The notes under the pieces were generated by a model. That model had not been told where the DNA came from, did no database searches, and worked only from the letters and a program-made list of their open reading frames with translations. This document shows, piece by piece, positions 27,801 to 42,800 of a stretch of DNA of 64,000 nucleotides; within the stretch, counting starts at the first letter, position 1; each line of letters opens with the position of its first letter. The DNA is taken from positions 65,699,155-65,763,154 of the forward strand of contig JBAIZL010000005.1 in assembly GCA_036971475.1 (NCBI GenBank), read 5' to 3'. The DNA comes from Prosapia bicincta. Lineage: Eukaryota; Arthropoda; Insecta; Hemiptera; Cercopidae. The position numbers were made by a program, and so were the translations under genes.

Positions 27801-30800
27801 CAAACAAACACATAAATTCAACATATACAGAAAACCCACCAACACCAATACAACCATTCACATATCTTACCCCCCACACCAACATAAACTAGCCGCTTAC
27901 AACACCTTGATATACCATCTGCTTAAAACACCGTTAGACAAAGAAGAACATCACCAAATATTAAAGACCATAAAACATATAGCACAAACTAATGGAACCA
28001 ACACAACAATGATTGACAAATTATACAACACCCTAAAAAACAAACTCAATAACCTAAATACTAATACACAACATGACAAACCCATAAAACACTTAACAAT
28101 ACCCTACAGATCATCCTAAACTCATAGTCTAACTAATACACTATGAAAATACAATTACAAAATAGCATACTCCACACATAACACTCTCAATAAACAATTA
28201 AAACCCAACAACAAAATCATTGACATTTACAACACCACTGGAGTTTACAAACTAACTTGCAGTTAGTGCCCAGGTTTTAAATAGGCCAGACAGTAAGGTC
28301 TTTTTACACACACTACCAAGAACATATAAACGCATTAACAAACAATAATTACCAATCAAACTTTGCCGAACATCTCAAGTCCACAAAATATGACTACATA
28401 GACATAGCATCCAACCTACAAATTCTTCATAAACAACACAGAAATAACCAAGTTACACAACCGAACAATACGAAATATACAAACATTTCAAACTACACCC
28501 TGCACACATACTCAACACCCAATTACATTATAACCCACTCACACTTTTCAACATCATAACTCCTAATGCTCAAAAAGTAAACCCTCCACCATAATATCCC
28601 ACCCCCATCCTAACACCCTTACCTACGAAAACCTTGAGATCAGTTACTGTCTGAGATGACAATGGGACACATCTCCCAAAACAGCCGTCTTCTAAGTAAG
28701 TGCTACTAAAAGCAAGTTTGTGAAATATTTACAAGTGTTTTAGGAGAAATTATTTTTGTACATTGTACAGAAGATAAGGAAAAGGCTAAAACATTAGAAA
28801 TGCCATGAGTAAATGAGATTAATTATTCATTCTAGAATAGAAGATTTTACGGCCAAAATTTATTCAAAAAACTTTAAACATTTGTAAAAATAATTTTACA
28901 GACATTTTTAATTTGTACAAACTAGAAAATAGTAACAGAAAGTGTGTTGAGCTTGGCAGTTTCACTTCTATATGGAGTTTTCAAGCTATGAACTTCAATA
29001 CTCCAGTAGGATCCAGTACTCAAGTATTACTCCAGTAAATCTGTGATAGCCAACTATACCATCTGGATCAATCCAGAACTACTGGTTCATGTATGTAATT
29101 ATACATGCTCTTATACTGTAAGATGGTATTTGGAGGAAGTTAGCATGTATTGTGAGCTCTTTCAAAGGAATTACAAAAGAAGAAGGAATCATAGAATGTA
29201 TATCAAAGGAATTATAGAAGGGATTTTGAAAAATCTTCTATGAGGTGCGGTTTACTTATGTCTATCTGTGGAATGAAAGGTCAAACCAATACTTATAAGA
29301 ATTGTATAAGTTAATCAGGGAATGGAACATAAATAGGAATTTAATTAATGTGTACAGTTAAATTCCAAATCATCAAAAACGAGATCATTCATGTCAAGAA
29401 GTTCCTTTCACATCTGTTTGCTACAATGATGTAACTGATTCCAGGAGCTTCTAATGTTATTAAACCAATGCTTGTGGGTAAAAGCACAAATGTTGATACT
29501 GAAACAAAACCACACTTCCTCCAACAGAGGTTCCATATAAGAGCAGACAACTCAGTAATTATTTAATAGATACTTTGGCTCTACAAAGAATAGTACATTA
29601 AATTCTAAAAAGAGAGTTGGGGATAATTAAGTTTCACAAGAATAAGAAGATAAAAAAAAGGAAGAATAAAAATATATATTTACCTCTTTGTCCTTGATTG
29701 AAAGATATTTTCAGAGCAATAATCCTTTCTTTCAAACTTACTACTTCATAAAATGAAAAGGCAAATGGTCCTTGAACCATGCAGAACAAAAGCGATGTTG
29801 TGTAATATCATAAGTTAAAAAAGTTAGAGATACCCAGTTATTCAAACATATTTTAATATATATGACAATTGCAACCATTTCCAGCTGACACATTGGATAA
29901 AATAAACAAATTTATGGTAAAGTCACTCCTTCTAGGGTTATTTTGAAATTATTTGTAACAGATATATTTTTTAACGTCTGAGATAATAAAAAGACAAATG
30001 ATTTGCACCAATGTTAGGTAGATGGGACATTTAATAGAAACACAACTAAGGAAGATACAAATAATACTTGTCAGCTATAAAATATTTTTCTAAAGGTTCC
30101 AAAATGTTTTAAAAACACTTTCAGAATAATTTTCTTTCTGAAGATTGAAGTATCATTGGAAAGGAAAGGACTCAACAAGCATCGCTTATTTCTGTTGCGT
30201 TTGTGTATGTTAATTGCACATTTTACAATCACTTTGTTCCTTGGCATCCATTAACTGATCTTGCTACTCTTAGAAAATATGTTGGTGATATATTACTATA
30301 TAACTCTACTACTATGGAACACTACAAAAATTCCGTAAAAATTAATTTTTACTTAAATCTAGATTATGTGATTCTCTGTAAATACTAAGACTGTTTGAAT
30401 TTTTTATCTAAATAATTCATCAAGACTGTTAGATATTGAAAAGAGTATTTTTGTGTTTTAAGGCAAAGAACAAAAAAAGTATATTATTGTTGGAGGACAG
30501 GAAAGGAGAGATTCATATTAGACTGCTGAATTATATATCTTAAAAAACACTCAACAGGAAAATTCAAGTTGATTCAAGAAAAATCAAGATAATACAATTT
30601 TATTTCATTAAAATAAAAAATTACAAAAAATAATCTAAATATGAGTTTGACTTAGAATTTGTGTAACTACTTCAACTCACCCTCTCCCTCTTTTTCATCA
30701 AATCCTGCTTGACGATTTTTTTGCATGTATTCTAAATCCAACCACTGGTACTTCTTAACCACATCTATATTAGGATCGTCAACTGCTTCTACAAACTTGT

Positions 30801-33800
30801 TTATCAGCTCAATAACAGCATCTTCTGCAGCTTGTGAACGTACAAACAAGTCTTTAGAAATCTGCTTTCCATACTCAATATTTTTCTTGTACAATTCTTG
30901 AGGTTCCATTGCTTGTGGAGGAAGGTAAACAAGAATCTGCTTACTCATTACTTCCATTACATCATCTATACGAGCTTCCTTCATATCCACTGCCTAAATT
31001 TTTGTAACGAAACAATTATACACAAAATTTAATAGAAATTTATTAAATAATTTTTTTAAGAAAACCTTTCAAGTAAATCAATACTTATAAAATTATAACT
31101 AAAACACTTGTACATATGTAAATTTGCCTATAGTAGCACTTGCTTTTATGATTGTTGAAGACGGCTGTTTCGGAAGATAAATCCCATTGTCAACTCAGAC
31201 ATTCTTAACAGGAATTACGATAATTTTTTGGACTAGCTAACATTAAAGTGTTGTCATGTCTAAGTAATTCCCCAGATTTAATCCCAATTGAAAACCTTTG
31301 AGCAATAGTAAAAAAAAACATGTTCAAAATGGATTGTATTGCAAACCACAACCTCATTGTAGCAGTAATACTGGTATGGTTTAGTAATAAACAAATTTTA
31401 AAAATAAATAGTACATCAGTTGAATCCATCCTAAATAATGTATATTAGTAACTAAATATTCACAAATTTTATTTATACATTTTTTTGTAAATTAAGGTTT
31501 ATTTTATTAAATAACATCTGTGTTCAGATTGATTTCCACACTACTTTAGCTTTTCTATATGTTACTTCTGCATTTAACTTAATCTCCAGGGTGTTTTACT
31601 CATTGTATGCCCATACATAAAAATATAGAAGGTTCAGTTTTAAACCACACAAAATATCTTTAAAAATAATGAATGCAATTTATAACGTCATTCATCAATA
31701 AAACTACATATTAAAAATGTAATATAAAACTTTCTCCACTGCAAGGTGTAATCTTCTTGAGAAGTGAAATTTATTTCTCTGCATCCTTACAGTGGCTACA
31801 AGTTGAATAGGAGTAACTGGCTGTGAAGTGATCATTAATACAAGCTACACTTACTGGGCAGCCTATCTTGAGTCAGTTGTCTTAACATTTATAAGAAACC
31901 ATTTTATCTGCCCATTAAAAACAAAAATCAGTTAGTGATAAAATGTCAGCAGCAAGGTGTCTTGCAAAAAATTGTGTAGTATTGGTAATCAACATTTTAA
32001 ACTTTTAGTCATACTGCATTTTTAAGTCTGTTGAATGTTCATGTAAAAAGCCTTCCCTGCAAATCTGTTAGCCTTTTGAGCTCCAATTATTTGGTCCCCA
32101 GCAGCTCCCCCAGATGTAATTAGCGGGTGTTTTGCACATATATATTTAATTAATGAAAAATTTAAACTTCAAATAAACATATATTACCTATACCACTATG
32201 CTCTGAATAAAATGGAAAAAAGTAATATAAGGTTTATATTTTGAAAACTTAAAAGTTTTTATTTAGTAAGTCTGAATATGTTTTTTTTTGTTACTTATAA
32301 AAAAACGTATTTTCAGCTTTGTTGACAAAATAACTTTTTTTCTCATAATAAATTATGGAGTCATTTGGAGTCCAAAGTAATACTGAACAGAAATATATCC
32401 ACAAGTAGTATTACAAAAATCTATTTGTAATGTTTATTCAGAAAAATGTCAAATTATGCACATGAGTAAAAATGGCAAGGATGGTGTACACCATAATAGT
32501 CAGCTTACCTAAGTGCTTACCATAAGGCGCTGGAACTAGGTTTGAATGTGACAAAATGGCTACAGCTAGGTTTGATTGTGACATAATATTTCATTTTGAT
32601 GTAATTATTTTAATAGAAAAACAAATTACACTAAACATTATACTTTCAAGCCCAAAATATATTTATAAGAGTATCATAAAAATATAAAGACGTCAATTAT
32701 TGGAAAATGTCCTGCAGGCCTATTCAAAATAGTTTTATTTGTTAAGACTGAGTTTATTTACAAATACTGATTTTTAAACCACTTGAAAAACACTTTAACT
32801 AATATTTTTTTTTTAATCTTTGACAGCGGAAACTAGTTGAAGCAAATGTTTGCATGTAATCCTGGGTTATTTTGGTAGGTTGTGCAGTAGAAAATTGTCT
32901 CTCTCCTACACTCTGGTATTTTTCTGTTAGAGCATATTGCAGTCTTTGGTTTCTCCTTCAAAGGCTCTAATAAAATAGTAAAATCCATTCATTCTTATTG
33001 TAATATCCCCTTCAGTTGGAATAGGCTTACCCCATTTTCTACAAATATTTTGAACATCAGCAACAAGAGCTTCAATGAGCTGCTTTTGGTAGTCGAGTGG
33101 TGTCTGCCACTTACTTCGCAGTACTAATTGAACTGCTGTCTGCTACCAGTTGATTATTTATAATGATAAATAAGACCAATCCACATTATGTTTTCTTATA
33201 AAAGCAAATTAAAATAGTACCCATTATCGTTACATAAAACATCCGAAAATATGTAGTAATTGCGTAACAATATAAGTCAGGCTGAACTCAACAGTAGAGA
33301 AGAATGGGATTTTTTGTGATCTCTAACTCAGTTCGCTTATGGCTTGCCTTACTTTGCCCATAATATGTAAAATAATATTATTGCTTGTAGTAATAGTTCT
33401 CCTATAAGATAAATAAAATTACTCACTTCCTTGCAAAACATCTCCACTTTGTTTAATACACTTTTTATGTCTTCCATAACTTGGGGGATACTTAATGAAG
33501 TCCAACAAATATTTTGCATGCAAGGCAGGAATGCTTTGTCTAATTTCATCATTTGGAAGCGAATAAGACGAGAAAATATTGAAGGTACACTTTTTCTGAA
33601 ACAATACATTTGACATTTAAAATAAGATTTGGATTATCTCTTTTGAACCTGCAATCACCCTTTGCTATATAGGGTCTGTATCCCCCTTTCTACTCACATC
33701 ACATTTATATACATAAAAATCCCTGTTTAAACCTAATTTACTTTACCTAAATTACTCTCTGCAAAAAAAACCTATTGATTCATTATAAGAAAAAAATTTG

Positions 33801-36800
33801 TTTTTTTCCGAAGTAATACATACATACTTATCCAGTTTTGGGGAGTAACCCAAAACTGATGTATTACCCTATGATAAAACTATTCATGAAACCCAAATCA
33901 CTGATTTTTTTTCATTTTGGTGGACCAGAATGCAAATTTGTTTAAAAGAGCAAAGAATAATAAACACTGAATCATTTTAAAAACAAACATTTTCTTCTAA
34001 TTCAGTACTGAATAAATTTGATAAAAATAATTCAAATCAATATGTATCTTTAAAAAAATAATTCAGAACAGGAAAGAAACATTGTGACACTTTAAATATA
34101 AAGTCATAAGAGTATGGCATTAACTGAGTGTCAAAATATAATATTACATATATTACTTATCTGTACTCCAAAAATTGCAATAAATTTGTTCATAGCAGAC
34201 TAAAAAATGTAAAGACATTATTTTAAATCTTTCCAACTAGATTAACAATTATTGATTGGAAAAGTTATTCAAATTGATGTCTGTATTGGTAAAACATTTT
34301 TTTAAGAATGGTTTTGAAGATTTTTATTTAGGATCAATGACAGTGACAGTTATATTGTACATTAACCTTCGAGAGGGTGCATGTGGCATTTTTCTCCGAA
34401 GGTATCATTATTTGTTAAGAAAACGTCTTTCCAATTGTCCGAAGTTTATTTCTGGCTTGCTACTCCACAACCTGCATTCTAGGAAACGGTGCAACCTATT
34501 ATTGTTAATTTTTTCCTCGTACCGTAAGTGTGAATTTAATATTTGTCACTCGCGGTCAGATTGTGAAGGTTTTTTTCTGTAAGCGCCCTTTTGTATAACT
34601 TATTTGTGTAGAGTTCCTTATGCGTAGTTATTTACATTACAAAAGACTTATGTTAATTTAAAGTATAACGTATTTGTGTAGAGTTCCTTATGCGTGGCTA
34701 TTTACATTACAAAAGACTTATGTGAATTTAAATTATTACTGTATTTGTCATTATTATTTTAGTGTTGTCTGTCTTTTAAGAATCTAATTTTTCATATTTT
34801 ACTGTGGTTTTTTTTTGAAGAGGAGAGAACTTGTAAAATGCTGGGTAGTATCGAAAACAAAATTCAAAAAAAACGACCTACCAGAAATTTTTTAGGTAGC
34901 TTTTTCATAATTCTGATGAAAACGAGTCTCTGCTGGATGATGAACCTGATGAAGAAGCAAATGAAATTGAAAATGAAACAAATGGAAACATAATAGGTAA
35001 ATCTGAAAATAACAAAAGTGACCAATTTGTTTAAAATCTATCAAGTTTTTACGATATAGAGAAAATTCCTGCTAAAAATTTGGTATTTTTATGTTTATAC
35101 GTTTAATTACTTTATTACAGAAAAATAATCCGCAAACACCTCTCCTGTAATGAAAACAATGGGATACATTGCTTTACACGTTTTAACAATTTAAAATGTT
35201 TTTAGAAATATGACGTTTAGAAATTCAAAATTGTACAATAATGATATCTGAAATTGTTTACAATGTATTTATATAGTATTTAATTGTAAAGTCACCCAAA
35301 TATAAAAACGGGGTGCGGAACAAACCTCCGTAAGTGCCCACTCCCTTGAAGGTTAAAGTAATGATGATATTGTTACTTTTTTCAGTGAATTTGGCAATTC
35401 GTTTTGCTTACTTCTATTAATGTCATCTTAGAATAATAAAATTATACTTATACACAATAGTATATAGAACAATGTGTAGAGCAAATTTATAGAGCTGCTT
35501 ACCTTTAATAGCACTTACTTTTCAAGAGATGTTTATTTGACAACTAGGACCACCTCTTTTTTTTACAGGAAAACAGTGACCTGTAGTTTTATGAGTAAAA
35601 AAAGAACTATAATATGTAATTAAATAATGAGTTTGTGAGTACTAAGTACATTTGTTAGGTATAATTTAAAATGTTTGTAAATTCATAGTTGTATGGATTC
35701 TATTATTCTTACTTAGTTTATGCAAAATCTGTAGGGTTTATGTGTTTGAGTAGTTATGGTTTGTGGATCTACAACAAAGTTATTTGAGTTATGATTTACG
35801 AGTCCCTATATGTGTTCTTGGTACCGTGTATGTGACTCTTAACACTCTTAATACAACCATTAACACTTCAGAATACCTTATGCTGACATTCCAGTTTACC
35901 AAGGACTTGATGGTCTCATAAGCTGTATAAATTTTCTTTTTACATAAAATAACAATTTGAGCTAGTTCTGGAACGGGCTCCTTAAGTCTCCAAAAGTTCT
36001 CAGCTTCGATTATTACTTCAGTAACCTTAGGATGGAAATTCACTATATACATGCCTGTCTTCTCAGATGCCACAAGTAAAGGAACACTTAAACATGAGCG
36101 TACCTGTAACATTAAATGAATTATTTCAACCCGTAGTGTGCTGTATATGAAACAGGCTATTACCAATAATGTTAAATAATTGTGAAAAATGAATTTTAAA
36201 TGTGTTTGAAATTCTATTTAAATTTCATGAATGTAAGGACAAAAAAATAAAATAATTTTTTTCTATCATTTATATACTTTTTACAGCCTAAAATGATTCA
36301 AAAAAATGTTGGATACATCTTTGGAAGCATTTGCCTTCGTATAATAACAGATTGGATACAGAAGTTTTGTAATCAAAACAACAATGCAACAATACTATTG
36401 GGTTTTGAAAATTCACATCAAACTCATATGTACAGAATCCATAAAGACTGTTCATTACTATGATAAAGAATTGTTGACAAATAACAATAATTATGTGGAG
36501 TCTACAAACATTTTATTCTTACATAAAGCTACAATTATTGCATATTCTGTGCACGGCTTGTCTTTGATATTGTTTGTAAAGACTCTGTTACGGCATTGTG
36601 AGGCTTTTTATTGGTAAAATTATGTTTTGTGAGGTTTTCTATGTGTTTTAGTGTTGAGTAATGTTTTTTCAAATATTGTAAATTTTAGGGGCATTTTCGT
36701 GAACTAGTTTTTTTTGTTCCCTGTCCCTTAGTCTGTCTGCATCACCAGGTAATATTTTACTTGCCAAGACCTATCAATTGTAGAATTTACAGTAGGGCTC

Positions 36801-39800
36801 AAGAGCAGAGTTTCCTCACGACTTTCAATAAGGTCAAGCCAACCAGGCGAGGCATTAAAGAAATTGTCATATTAACTCTAAAAATGGCTATGTTTATGGT
36901 CTTTTTACCATATTTTGGAAAGTAGACTTCTCAAATTTTCAAATGCTAGTTTAGTACACACAACTAGAATAGTACTTTATCTCATAGAAGGAATACTGCA
37001 AGCAGCAGAAGGAACAGGATACCACTTTTACTATGCTAATAAAAAACTAGCAAGAAAACTAAAAAAATGAAATGTTGTAAAACAGGGACCATCAATTTAA
37101 ACAAAAAAGAGCTTTCAGAAAAATGAATAAGACAAAAAAATTAAGAAAGACGATGTGTTAGCATTGAAGACTAAAGACAATATTGGAGCACACGCTCAGA
37201 AATACAAAAGAAGTTTTGATCATTTCAACAATCTAAGGAAATAAAATGATTACTATAGAACAACTAAACAAGATGAGAAAGAAGTGTTAAATAAACCTTT
37301 AACAATCTGCTATGTCTGAACATTTATCTAACAGTGACACGGAACAAGAGATAAGCGATAACAACGAGGATCATGAGTACCAAGACAATAAATCGTTTAA
37401 TCTCGGTAGAGATAAAACTACACAATGTAAATTAGATGTTCCTAGAAAAATGTATATACCCCAAGACATAATATTATTACTTATATGCCAGAAGTGAAAT
37501 CTATTGCTATTAACAAAATGACACTGTTGGGGTATGTTTTATATAATGATATTCTAGACTATATCATTGAAAGCACAAATAAATACATATTACCAAAACA
37601 AGCAAGCTAACGAAGTCAACGGGATTGTAATTTTACAAATATAATAGAAATTAAGGCATTATTTGGTTTGCTATACTTAGCTGGCTATTTCAAAGGCAGT
37701 CATTTGTAAATAAAGGATTTATGAGCTAACAATGGAGTTAGTACAGAGCCATTTCGATTTTTTATGTCTCTACATAGATTTAGATTTTATTACAAGCTTT
37801 ACACTTTGACAATTTAGCTACTAGGGGTGAAAGAAAGAAGACTGACATATTAGCACCCATAAAATATATTTTCGATAAATTTGTAAATAATTGCTGAGCT
37901 TGCTATAGTATAGGGGAATATTTAACGTTAGATGAAAAGTTGGAAACATTTTGAGCAGTGGCGGTTTGTCTAAAAGGGCTCTGGAGCGCAGACCCCCCCT
38001 CCAATTACAAAAATTAATTTTTAATTAATACTCATTTGTCTTAAATTAGGTTAAGAAGAGCTTAGAATTATTTAAGCAATGTTAAAACCATAAAATATTT
38101 AGCAGTTGACGCACGAAATTAGCTGTAAGCTCCGCGCGGGGCTCACAGCAGCGAGCCCCAGACTAGTGCATTGAGTGTGCATGGAATAAGCTGAAACAGC
38201 CAAAACCGTGCGGTGACGTCACTCAACTTGCGTGTTATGGGTTGCTTGGGATGTAGTCCCGTCGTCATGCGCATGAGCTGAGAAATGACTAATCAGTGCT
38301 GCTACTACAATTCCGGCTGATTTAGGTCTCATTCATCTCCTACAGGCTTATTTGTAATGTTCTCACAAATAAATGTTGGTGCGTTTGACTCAAAGTAAAC
38401 AAATCAAATTGTATAAGTTTATTCATTTCTTTTCGGAAGCTCTGGTGTTAGAGTTCGGAGTGCTCGTTAAGCAGATTAATTGAATGTAATTTACTATTGT
38501 AAGTGGGTTAAATAGATTTTCATAGTTTATTAACAATTCATTTCGAATTTTAAAACACGTGTTAGTACATTAAATAATAGTTCACAAAATAGTCTACGGC
38601 CTCAATTTTTCTTCAATCACATCGTAATATGTCTATTAGTTATAGCAATGTTAATATATTAATCAATAAGTATAACTTAATAAAAGTTGTAGGTGCTTAG
38701 AATGTAAAACGAGTTAAATGGGTAAATCTGGGGAGACCCCTTGTCATGAGCCTCCACTGGTTTTGAGGTCGATGTTTTTGCAATGAATACATTCTTAGTA
38801 AGCCAGAAAACTATGGCATAAAAGTATTCTACTTGGCGGATGCTAAAATGTATTATACAGTGAACCCATTGTATGGGATATTCAAGAGCAAATACAAATA
38901 TTTTTAACACTTGAAGAAAATTAAGTATCTCCTGAATTAGGAGAAACGAATTGGAGTTTGTGTTTTCTTTAGAAGTTCTCATACATTTTTATAATTTTGA
39001 CACAAATTTACAGGGAAAAATTTATATAGTCATGACTAAATACAGTTTAAATTCTTTTCAAACCAAAACTTAGACTTTTCTCTAGACAGATGTGCCTAAA
39101 TTCCGTTTTTGCACACTAAAGGCCTTATCTTTAAATATATTGAGATATAAAGTTCACAAATTTAATAACAATATCCTTGCAGATCCTGCAGATTATTAGC
39201 AGTAATTTGATAGCTTTAAAAAAATTGATATAATTTTATCTATGCATTATCTTCAGCTACACTTATATTTCTTAACAAAGCCTTTCTTTAATTAATCAAA
39301 ATAAAAGTGCCAAGATCAATTTTGAATTATTTACATTTGGAAACTCCATTATAAATGTATTCTATAGAGTGAAATCTTAAGAAAATTAGAAAAGATGTAA
39401 AAGACCTCAACTTATCACATTATTTTTTGTGTTAATTTGGGCATTAATTACTTGGAATAAAAAAAAAACATAATATATAATTATTACTTGAAACTAATAA
39501 TATTTAATTTAAAATCCAAATTGTTAATTTTCAACTGTACTTAAATAATTATTCGGCCAGAAAGAAAAGTTCTTTCCACCAATCCAGGCTGTGGGTAAAA
39601 ATTCTTGGCAATAGCTCTTTTTATGAATAGATTTTTTTAATAACAAGGTAAAATTCTGGTGGTGACTCAGACCCACTACCTAGGTCAGCCCTAAACTATA
39701 TAAATCTACTGTGTACCTATCAGTTTTAAAATATTTTTGAAAAAATATACAGTGATTGGACTGTATTAAGTACAATAGTAGAAAAAAATAATTAATAGAG

Positions 39801-42800
39801 GTTTACTTAAAACTTTACTACCAACAAAATAATGGCAACTTTTCTGTAGGGGCACCGGCAGAAAATATATTTTCCTTTAAGAGAGTTATAGATTAAAAAC
39901 GTTTTGGAATTACCAGTTTACACTGTTCTGAAAAATGTAATACAAACTGGCTAAAGATGAAATACATCTGTGAAAAACACAAAGGATTAAAATATGTCTC
40001 AATGACCCTCAGTTTGCCCCAGTTTGAGATAGGACTAGACACAGAAATGGATGAAACTATGTGATGCCTCTAGCTACTTAGGAAATGGTTGTTGCTTTGT
40101 CATTACTCTGTATTACTAGTTACTATGCCTACTTCTAGTAATTACTCCAACAATAAGACAATGGTAGACAGGCTGTGAGATAACAATATTAACCATTATG
40201 CCTGACACTTCTCAGTGGCAATGTTAAGAAGAGAAACTATGGGCCATAGTTTCCTTGTTATGTATTAACTCTGTATTCCTACAATTCGTGATCTTTTCTA
40301 GAATTACCCCTTATTTATGATTTAGTATTATAAATATGGAGCTTATTAGCATGAATACAGTTATGTTAAGTTTAAATTACAAGGCATTTATAAAACCTAC
40401 AATGTACAGTTCACAAAGTTTTGTGCGTTTCACACATTCAGCACGGCGGCGATATTGGTAATCTCATCAAACTACTGTCTGTTTTTCGTTAACTTCCACC
40501 TCTGACGGCAGTGGAACGCTATGCGGGTTGCATAGCTTGTCGTAGCATCTAATTATCGAGCTTGTTGTTTTCATCTCAATAATTTTATTTCTAACATATA
40601 CAGGTTTATTGGGGACATCAGAACAGAGTATGAAACACTAAAATAGTTTTATTTATCGGGTCACAATTAAAAAAAAAGAAATACAAATGATAAATTACTG
40701 TATGACAAATAATAAAACACAATAAAAAAGACAGAGAAAAAAAGATAATTTACATACAAAACTAAAGACCCTACTACTAAAATATACTACATACTAAAAT
40801 AAGCACTCAAAATTTAATTCGAAATGTTTGTTTCTGTTTGTGCCATGTGTTTCACAAAGCCATAGAGATCGATAATGTAAACGGAGACATAGATAATACA
40901 TATGTCACATCCGAGACTATTTATAGCCGAGATTAGCTGACATTTGTTTACTACAATCTTATGTTGACACATTAGGTTTTCGGGCATCCAAGCATTTTGT
41001 CAAGGACTCATATTTACAATAGTCTGTTCCCACCTCAAGTTAATTCATTCACTCTAATAGGGCAGTTATTGTTTATTCATGCGTTAGTTCAGAAAGCATA
41101 GTTTATTTTTATGATCGTTGTTTTTACCGTATATTTTGCCGCATTAAATGGTTCAAACTAAAAAAACCATTAACATATAAAAGTTAAACCAAATTAAATC
41201 TGTTCATAAAACTCCCTGAAGCATTGTTTCAGTTGAAGCATCAAAAGTTAACTTGGGATGGTCGGATTTAAAAACGACTCAGGCACAATGTTCTCCAAAC
41301 TCTTCTGAAGCACTGACGTGAAAATCAAACTTTTATACAAAAATGTATCGACACTAGAGAAGTCTCAATTAGCCTGGGAGTTAGCGTGCCGGTGAGCTCG
41401 CCATCTCAAAGAAAATAAGCTGGGAGCGCACCGGCACACTCTCTGTGCCTCGTAAGTGAACTCAGAGCGTGCCGGAATGCTAGCCGTGCTGAACATGTTA
41501 ATGTTTAGAATTATGAAAACTTCAAGAGTAAATTAGTGTTGGGTTTTCTAATATAGAAGTTTTCAGATATAGAACATTAAAATGCATACCATACAAAATG
41601 AACATTATAATACTGTTGATAAGGCCTCCTCGCCCTCACTGGCAGCATGCTACAATTTTTCTTTTCCAATTTGTATACGTTTTCCAAAATGTTTTATACT
41701 AAATTTAATCAGACTTTAATATTTTATTTCCATCTTATTTTTCTTATTTTTAATTAAAATTTGAAAGTGCAATCTAAACTAAACTATATAAAAATATCAT
41801 GGATAAAAAAAAAGTATAAAATACATTTTACATAGAAAGATATCGACTTACCTGAAGACTTTGCTCAAACCACCCTCTGTGATAAGCTTCTTCTTGAAAG
41901 CTCACTTCAGTCTGAAGCTCATCATAAAGTCTGACCATCTTCTCTGCTTTATCGTTATCCAATAAACTCTGATGGAGCTAAATTAAAAAAGTAAATTTCA
42001 TTCATTCATTTTCAACAATGTACAAGGTGTTTTCAAACAGTAAGGTGACTTCAAATTTCACTGGCAACATACTTTTGATTTTCGATTTTTTTTTTTGTTC
42101 TGTTGATGTATATACTTTCACAGTTTCAACAGTATAGCATATTCCATTTATTTTTTAGTTACAAAAGTTAAATGAATTTTGGTGTGCTCGGCTGTATTAT
42201 GTTATTTAAAAAAACGTTTCAAAGAATTTGAATCAAATATTGTTTAAAAAATGGAATTAAGAGCTCCAAAACACTCGAAATATTAACAGTGGCATAGGAT
42301 GAGTCTGCTCTAACTAAAAATGTTTATAAGAGGTAAATGATCTTCCAAGATAGCTGAGAAGATTCCAATGACAAAGCAGCGTGCCAACAACACAGATACA
42401 AACATTGAAACAGCAATGAAAATCATTTTGAAAAATTTTCGAATCACTAAAATAGTTGGCTCATGCATTTTTTTCAGATCTATTGAGTATGAGATGTGTG
42501 TCAGGAAAGATCATTTTGAATCTGCTTAGTTTTGACCCGAAAAACCATTGCTAAGGAGCTGTTGAATGACATCAATGATGATCCTAATTTACTCAAAAGG
42601 GTCATAACGGGTGAAGAATTTTAGGTATATGGTTATAACATTGAGACCAAAACCTAATCATCCCAAAGGAAGAGCCCAGGATAACCAAGACCAAAAAAAG
42701 CAAGTCAAGTTTGATCAAATGTCAAGGTTTTGCTCTTCTTTGATTATTGTGGTGTAGTGTTTTATGAGTTCTTACCCCAAAGTCCTATAGTCAAGTATTA

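Noticed and set aside
35789..35876. Extension of the dynein exon past 35,877
   Set aside because: The frame stays open, but only the donor at 35,877 joins in phase with the next exon and agrees with the family alignment.
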